A DNA stretch of 64,000 nucleotides from positions 6,395,001 through 6,459,000 of the forward strand of contig NZ_FXWM01000001.1 in assembly GCF_900177675.1 (NCBI RefSeq), given 5' to 3'. The notes below the pieces were generated by a model. That model had not been told where the DNA came from, did not search any database, and was given only the letters and a program-made list of their open reading frames with translations. The translations under genes and the position numbers were made by a program. Of this stretch, positions 59,543 to 64,000 are shown in pieces. Within the stretch, counting starts at the first letter, position 1. Each line of letters starts with the position of its first letter. This DNA comes from Bacillus sp. OV166 (GTDB taxonomy: Bacteria > Bacillota > Bacilli > Bacillales > Cytobacillaceae).

Positions 59543-60547
59543 TTAAAAGAATAATGATTTAACTAATGCTGTTAAGAATATGTTTGCTAGTGCGATTGGC
59601 AACAGTACTTTCCAGCCAAATTCCATGAGTTTGTCGGCGCGGAAACGTGGTAGCGTTGCCCGCAGCCAGATGTAGACAAAGACGACGACGCTGAATTTAA
59701 GTGCAAACCAGACGGCGCCTGGGATGAAGTCCAGGAAGCTGATTGGTGCCAGCCAGCCGCCAAGGAAGACGACGGTAATGAGTGCGGACATTGCGAATAA
59801 GTACACATATTCAGCGAGCATAAAGAAGGCCCAGCGGAATCCGGAATATTCTACGTGATATCCAGCGACTAGTTCGTTTTCCGATTCCGGCAGGTCAAAT
59901 GGTGTCCGGTTTAATTCGGCGATTGATGCAATGAAAAAGACGATGAAGCCGATTGGCTGTAAAAGTACGAACCAGCCATGTTTTTGTGCTTCGACGATAT
60001 CATTTAGGTTTAAACTTCCTGATAAAAGGATGACGCCTAGGACGGACATGACTAACGGGATTTCGTAAGAAATCATTTGGGCTGAAGCACGCATACCTCC
60101 TAAGAGGGCGTACTTGTTATTTGATGCCCAGCCGCCAAGGAGCATTCCAAAGGTGGTTAATCCGCTAACGGCAATATAATAGAGTAATCCGACACCAATG
60201 TCAGCAAACTGAAAGGCGTCTGTGAATGGCATCGTCGCTAAGACCATAAAGGATGGCGCGAAGGCGATGACTGGTGCAATGATAAATAATGGCTTGTCGG
60301 CTGCCTTTGGAATGATGTCCTCTTTTAATAACAGCTTGAGGACGTCTGCGACGGTTTGTAATAGTCCCCATTTACCGCCGACCTGGTTTGGACCATGGCG
60401 CAGCTGCATGTAGCCTAAGACTTTCCGCTCTGCTAAAATTCCGTAGGTAACAAATCCTAATACGATTAAAAGCAAGACAGCGCCGAGTAAAAAGAAAATT
60501 CCAAAGTTAGCCCAACCCGGACTTGACTGGAGCAATTCTTCTATCAT
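59543..60547 (-). CDS. nuoH: NADH-quinone oxidoreductase subunit H
   Basis: 334 residues, eight helices. It holds the quinone-site surface: LAERKVLGYMQLRHGPNQVG, NRTPFDLPESENELVAGYHV (conserved acidic loop) and FVYIWLRATLPRFRADKL. It joins the peripheral and membrane arms. Start codon shares one base with the nuoD stop. Confidence 0.96.
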   Translation of the reverse strand: MIEELLQSSPGWANFGIFFLLGAVLLLIVLGFVTYGILAERKVLGYMQLRHGPNQVGGKWGLLQTVADVLKLLLKEDIIPKAADKPLFIIAPVIAFAPSFMVLATMPFTDAFQFADIGVGLLYYIAVSGLTTFGMLLGGWASNNKYALLGGMRASAQMISYEIPLVMSVLGVILLSGSLNLNDIVEAQKHGWFVLLQPIGFIVFFIASIAELNRTPFDLPESENELVAGYHVEYSGFRWAFFMLAEYVYLFAMSALITVVFLGGWLAPISFLDFIPGAVWFALKFSVVVFVYIWLRATLPRFRADKLMEFGWKVLLPIALANIFLTALVKSLFF

Positions 60548-61647
60548 TAGCCGTCAACCTCCCCAAGGACAATATCAACTGCCCCTAAAATAGCAATCAT
60601 GTTTGCAATGTTTTCACCCTTTAAAAGTTTCGGGAGAATTTGCAGGTTATAGAAGGATGGTCTTCTAAACTTTAAGCGGTACGGCTCTTTTTTGCCGTCG
60701 CTATAAATATAGCAGCCAATCTCTCCACGCGGTGATTCAATGCGGACGAAGGCTTCCCCTTTAGGTGCCTTAATGATTTTCGGCACTTTCGCCATAATTG
60801 GACCTTCACCAGGAAATTGTTCCACGGCTTGTTCAAGGATTTTCAAGGATTCTTCAATCTCCGCAAGACGCAAATGGTAGCGAGCTAAGCAATCGCCGTC
60901 TTCTGAGGTTGGTACATCAAAGGTAAAACGGTTGTAAACGGAGTAAGGCTCATCTTTACGAAGATCCCATTTCACGCCAGTACTGCGCAGGTTTGGTCCG
61001 CTCAGTGAATATTGGAGTGCCTCTTCTTTTGTATACTTACCGACGCCTTTGACCCGGTCGAGGAAGATTTCATTTCCGGACACAAGATCGTGATAGCCTT
61101 TCAGCTGGCCGCGCAGGTATGGTACAAAGCTGCCTACTTTTTCAATCCAGCCTTCAGGTGCATCCCACTTCACACCGCCAACGCGCATATAGTTGAAGGT
61201 CAAGCGGGCCCCTGATAATTCGTTGAGCATATTGATAATCATTTCGCGGTCACGGAAGGCATAGATGAACGGACTTGTTGCACCTAAGTCAAGGATATAC
61301 GTACCCCAGGCGACAAGGTGGCTGGCAATCCGGTTCAATTCCATCGCAATCACGCGTAAGAAATCAGCTCGTTCAGGAATTTCAATCCCCATCATCGTTT
61401 CAACGGCATGACAGAGGATATAGTTATTGGTCATCGAGGACAAATAGTCCATTCGGTCGGTGTAAGGAATAATCTGCGTATATTGCAGGTCTTCTGCTAA
61501 TTTTTCGGTCCCGCGGTGTAAGTACCCGATGACAGGTTTCGCTTCGGTAATGATTTCCCCATCAATTTTAACAACCAGCCGGAACACTCCGTGCGTACTT
61601 GGATGCTGAGGACCGACGTTTAATATCATTTCTTCTGTTCTGATCAT
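60547..61647 (-). CDS. nuoD: NADH-quinone oxidoreductase subunit D (49-kDa)
   Basis: 366 residues, slightly shorter than the E. coli CD fusion part. NVGPQHPSTHGVFRLVVKID, GYLHRGTEKLAED and the C-terminal ILGAVDIVLGEVDG are the [NiFe]-hydrogenase-like fold lining the quinone site. Separate from nuoC, as in Bacillus. Confidence 0.96.
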   Translation of the reverse strand: MIRTEEMILNVGPQHPSTHGVFRLVVKIDGEIITEAKPVIGYLHRGTEKLAEDLQYTQIIPYTDRMDYLSSMTNNYILCHAVETMMGIEIPERADFLRVIAMELNRIASHLVAWGTYILDLGATSPFIYAFRDREMIINMLNELSGARLTFNYMRVGGVKWDAPEGWIEKVGSFVPYLRGQLKGYHDLVSGNEIFLDRVKGVGKYTKEEALQYSLSGPNLRSTGVKWDLRKDEPYSVYNRFTFDVPTSEDGDCLARYHLRLAEIEESLKILEQAVEQFPGEGPIMAKVPKIIKAPKGEAFVRIESPRGEIGCYIYSDGKKEPYRLKFRRPSFYNLQILPKLLKGENIANMIAILGAVDIVLGEVDG

Positions 61648-61650
61648 TGG

Positions 61651-62877
61651 TTACACCTCCACGTCGTACGGCTCGTAATCTTTTCGCAGTGGATGGCCAA
61701 CCCATTCTTCGCCTAGCAAGATGCGCCGTAAGTCTGGATGTCCTGGAAACTTGATTCCTAGTAAATCATAGGCTTCACATTCAGGCCATTCTGCGCCTGC
61801 CCAAAGTGGCTGCAAGGACTCAATTGTTGGTTCGCTGCGGTCAATCCTCACTTTTAGGGCGACGGACTGACGGTTTTTGTATGAGTATAAGTGAACATAA
61901 ACTTCCATATGTGTTTCAAAGTCTGTCCCATGAAGCTCTGATAAATAATCGAACCCTAAGAGCTCATTGTATTTTAAAAATTGAGCTACTTTGTAATATG
62001 TATCACGCTTCGCCACAAGGGTTGGAACGTCCTTAGATAGTTTATTAATATAAGAATCTTCTAAAACATCCGGTCCCAGATGTTCGGTAATCACCTTCAC
62101 ATACTTATCGAGGTATGGCTGGTTTGGTGATGGCTTTGTTTCGGCTGCCGGTGCCGCTGTGGCATCCGTTTTTCCGCCTGCTGCGGCGGCTGCTTTCGCC
62201 TTGGCCGCTGCTACTGCTTTTGCTTTTGCCTTTGCTTTCGCCGCTGCAATCGCTTTAGCTTTTTCGTCATCGCCGCCTGCTGCTGCTTCTGAGTCGGTTC
62301 CTGCTCCTGCTCCTGCCGCTTTTGCTTTCGCCGCAGCCGCTGCCTTTGCTTTGGCTGCTGCCACTGCTTTCGCCTTGGCATCGTCTCCTGCTGGGACGTT
62401 ATCGCCTTCACCAGTGTCGGCGTCGGCTGCTGGGGCTGCTCCGCCGGCTAGTTCCATCGCTTTTTTCTTCGCTGCGGCCGCCGCTTTTGCTTTCGCTACC
62501 GCTGCTGCCTTTTTCTTTGCTAAGTCGTCACTGTCTTCTGAGGCAGAAGTTTCAGCCGCTGGTGCTGGTGTTTCAACTGGCGCAGATTCCTCGGCTGGGG
62601 CTGTACCGCCAGCAAGTTCCATCGCTTTTCGCTTTGCCGCTGCTGCTGCCTTCGCTTTCGCTACCGCCGCTGCCTTTTTCTTCGCTAGATCGTCGCCGTC
62701 ATTTGTCGGTACAGGCTCTGGTGCTTCGGCATTAACTGGTTCCGCCGGTTTCTCCTCCTGCTTCGGAGTTGGTGAGGCTTCCCCTGCAGCCTTCGCCGCC
62801 CGTTTCGCCGCCGCTGCCGCTTTCGCCTTTTCAACGGCTTCCTTTTTTAACTGATCAAGATCTTTATCCCCACTCAT
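61651..62877 (-). CDS. nuoC: NADH-quinone oxidoreductase subunit C with long Ala/Lys-rich extension
   Basis: 408 residues. The last 152 (LDKYVKVITEHLGPDVLE, ..., YDLLGIKFPGHPDLRRIL) are the 30-kDa domain. The first 255 are low-complexity Ala-Lys with a 30-residue block around DDLAKKKAAAVAKAKAAAAA repeated at about 62 and 116, then glycine- and acid-containing linkers. Other Bacillus NuoC proteins also have shorter A/K-rich leaders, so this is an expansion. AGGTGATC precedes the ATG. Confidence 0.93.
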   Translation of the reverse strand: MSGDKDLDQLKKEAVEKAKAAAAAKRAAKAAGEASPTPKQEEKPAEPVNAEAPEPVPTNDGDDLAKKKAAAVAKAKAAAAAKRKAMELAGGTAPAEESAPVETPAPAAETSASEDSDDLAKKKAAAVAKAKAAAAAKKKAMELAGGAAPAADADTGEGDNVPAGDDAKAKAVAAAKAKAAAAAKAKAAGAGAGTDSEAAAGGDDEKAKAIAAAKAKAKAKAVAAAKAKAAAAAGGKTDATAAPAAETKPSPNQPYLDKYVKVITEHLGPDVLEDSYINKLSKDVPTLVAKRDTYYKVAQFLKYNELLGFDYLSELHGTDFETHMEVYVHLYSYKNRQSVALKVRIDRSEPTIESLQPLWAGAEWPECEAYDLLGIKFPGHPDLRRILLGEEWVGHPLRKDYEPYDVEV

Positions 62878-62880
62878 CGG

Positions 62881-63393
62881 TTAGATCACCTTCTTCCCAG
62901 TCTTCGCTTCATAGCGAATCTTTTCCTTTAATTTATTGATTCCATAAATTAAAGCGGCTGGGTTTGGAGGGCATCCAGGTATGTACACATCGACAGGAAC
63001 GATCTGATCGACTCCCTTAACGACGGAATAAGACTTTACATACGGCCCACCTGCTGTCGCACAAGAACCCATCGCAATGACCCATTTTGGTTCAGGCATT
63101 TGGTCATACAATCTTCGTAAAATTGGTGCCATCTTCTTCGTCACCGTTCCGGACACAATCATACAATCGGACTGGCGTGGTGACGTACGGAAAAAGGAAC
63201 CCGAACGATCCAAATCATAATTCGCTCCGCCTACACCCATCATCTCAATCGCACAACAAGCTAGACCAAATGTCACCGGGTAGATCGAACTGCTTCGAGC
63301 CCAAGCTTTAATTTGCTCTAGCGTAGTCATAAATACATTTCGCTGTAACTCGGCCATTTCTTGTTGTGAAATGCCATCTAATTTTAATTCCAT
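62881..63393 (-). CDS. nuoB: NADH-quinone oxidoreductase subunit B (N2 cluster)
   Basis: 170 residues. Cys46-Cys47 (FGLACCAIEM), Cys111 (MGSCATAGG) and Cys141 (IPGCPPNPA) hold the N2 4Fe-4S cluster that reduces quinone. Its start overlaps nuoA by ten bases. Confidence 0.97.
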   Translation of the reverse strand: MELKLDGISQQEMAELQRNVFMTTLEQIKAWARSSSIYPVTFGLACCAIEMMGVGGANYDLDRSGSFFRTSPRQSDCMIVSGTVTKKMAPILRRLYDQMPEPKWVIAMGSCATAGGPYVKSYSVVKGVDQIVPVDVYIPGCPPNPAALIYGINKLKEKIRYEAKTGKKVI

Positions 63394-63758
63394 CGTAGCA
63401 CCTTCTTTTTCCAGGCATACACAAGGCCAATTAATAACATAATAACGAAAATCAACATCTCGATTAGTGCAAAAATCCCCAGTTTATCATAGGCCACCGC
63501 CCATGGATATAAAAACACGGTTTCTACATCAAAAATAACAAACATCAGGGCAAAAATATAATAGCGGACATTAAACTGAACACGGGAATCGTGAAAAGGC
63601 TCAATACCGCTCTCATATGTGGTATACTTCGCTTCGCTCGGTTTATGCGGACGCAGAAGCTTACCTAAATATAAAGCCACCACAGGCAGCAGCACCCCAA
63701 GACATAGGAACGCAAAGACGACCAGATAATTATTCTGATATACATTTAGAAGTTCCAT
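63384..63758 (-). CDS. nuoA: NADH-quinone oxidoreductase subunit A
   Basis: 124 residues from ATG 63758, after GGAGGGGATAGGC. Three helices; KYTTYESGIEPFHDSRVQFN and FALMFVIFDVETVFLYPWA are the family signatures, including the conserved Glu-Ser-Gly loop and helix 2 acids. First gene of the 11-gene operon. No nuoE, F or G are present, as usual in Bacillus, so electrons must enter through another donor (ferredoxin has been proposed for such complexes). Confidence 0.96.
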   Translation of the reverse strand: MELLNVYQNNYLVVFAFLCLGVLLPVVALYLGKLLRPHKPSEAKYTTYESGIEPFHDSRVQFNVRYYIFALMFVIFDVETVFLYPWAVAYDKLGIFALIEMLIFVIMLLIGLVYAWKKKVLRWN

Positions 63759-63814
63759 GCCTATCCCCTCCAATGTTGTAAATTTTCATACTAATGAATA
63801 TTGTAACCGAATTC

Positions 63815-63843
63815 ATTATAGCATTGTTACAAACCCATGTCGA
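63815..63843 (-). promoter_or_regulatory. SigA-type promoter of the nuo operon
   Basis: Minus strand: TCGACA (63843-63838), 17-bp spacer, TATAAT (63820-63815). TTGTAAC and GTTACAA (63801-63807, 63826-63832) flank the -10 as an inverted repeat, a possible repressor site. Confidence 0.75.
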
Positions 63844-63882
63844 CAAACCAAATTCATAAAAATTGGAATTCAATCCGCCGCG

Positions 63883-63988
63883 AAATTCCTGATTAAAAGG
63901 CTCTTGAGAGCTCGCTCTCAAAAGAGACTTTCAATCAGGAATTTTGCAAGCTTCAGCGATAGCTGAAGCGCAGGATGCGCTAGCATCC
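63883..63988. repeat. stacked hairpins F at the right edge
   Basis: AAATTCCTGATT (63883-63894) pairs perfectly with AATCAGGAATTT (63933-63944), enclosing a second CTCTTGAGAGC/GCTCTCAAAAGAG pair. Next are GCTTCAGCGATAGCTGAAGC (63950-63969) and GGATGCGCTAGCATCC (63973-63988). On the minus strand the first ends in CCTTTT and could terminate an upstream gene, expected to be atpC from synteny. Confidence 0.65.
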
Positions 63989-64000
63989 GGCGGGTAAAAT

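Noticed and set aside
62159..62854. 231-codon plus-strand ORF, Ala/Phe-rich
   Set aside because: Antisense shadow of the Ala/Lys-rich repeats in nuoC.

Overview
The window is chromosomal DNA of an endospore-forming, AT-rich Gram-positive of the family Bacillaceae (Bacillus sensu lato, possibly near Neobacillus; the genus is a guess). The basis is sporulation genes (spoIIID, spoIIQ, spoIID), a sigB operon in the Bacillus subtilis gene order, strong AGGAGG ribosome sites, several TTG/GTG starts, and synteny with the B. subtilis ywzB-murAA-spoIID-spoIIQ-spoIIID-mbl-fabZ-ssbB region. No tRNA, rRNA, prophage, intact insertion sequence or CRISPR/cas locus was seen.

Layout. (1) 1-8 kb: accessory genes, namely the 3' end of a VOC-family gene, a stand-alone RsbR paralogue, small proteins, a 5'-truncated methyltransferase and the ytbE-ytbD/ytcD locus (aldo-keto reductase, MFS exporter, divergent HxlR regulator). 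(2) 8-33 kb: cell-envelope and sporulation chromosome, mostly on the minus strand: secreted beta-helix protein, 3D-domain hydrolase, ssbB/ywpF, fabZ, mbl, spoIIID, alkyltransferase-like protein, a large Ig-repeat secreted protein, a class B penicillin-binding protein, spoIIQ, vanZ-like, NERD protein, spoIID, murA, ywmB, ywzB. (3) 33-53 kb: a general-stress island centred on the complete rsbR-S-T-U-V-W-sigB-rsbX operon. It holds yflT-like, yocK-like, GlsB-like, dps, CsbD, CorA, a cytoplasmic alpha-amylase, cardiolipin synthase, a second RsbR paralogue outside the operon and several unknown small proteins. About ten have a readable SigB promoter (GTTT..., 12-15 bp, GGGTAT-like). (4) 53-64 kb: the minus-strand nuoABCDHIJKLMN operon, an 11-subunit complex I without the NADH-input subunits E, F and G, from a SigA-type promoter near 63.83 kb.

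The stress island sits exactly between the nuo operon and ywzB. SigB switching (RsbR/S stressosome, RsbT kinase, RsbU phosphatase, RsbV/RsbW partner switch, RsbX feedback) can be read together with likely targets that protect DNA, membrane, ion balance and carbon stores.

The most striking material outside the genes is a set of short repeat families. (A) A 13-mer GGTGTCAGGCACC, at least 19 copies, usually in same-orientation pairs beside GTGGACAAAT/TGTCCAC words, and twice inside real genes (cls, nuoL). (B) Five TTATCAGCG units spaced 20-21 bp apart. (C) TTTACTGTCCACTTT units spaced exactly 21 bp apart, six in one array and two in another. (D) A GC-rich element of about 130 bp, plus a core-deleted derivative inside the nuo operon. 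(E) A hairpin-rich repeat after dps. (F) Stacked hairpins at the right edge. All positions and motifs were read by eye; no alignment or folding program was used.
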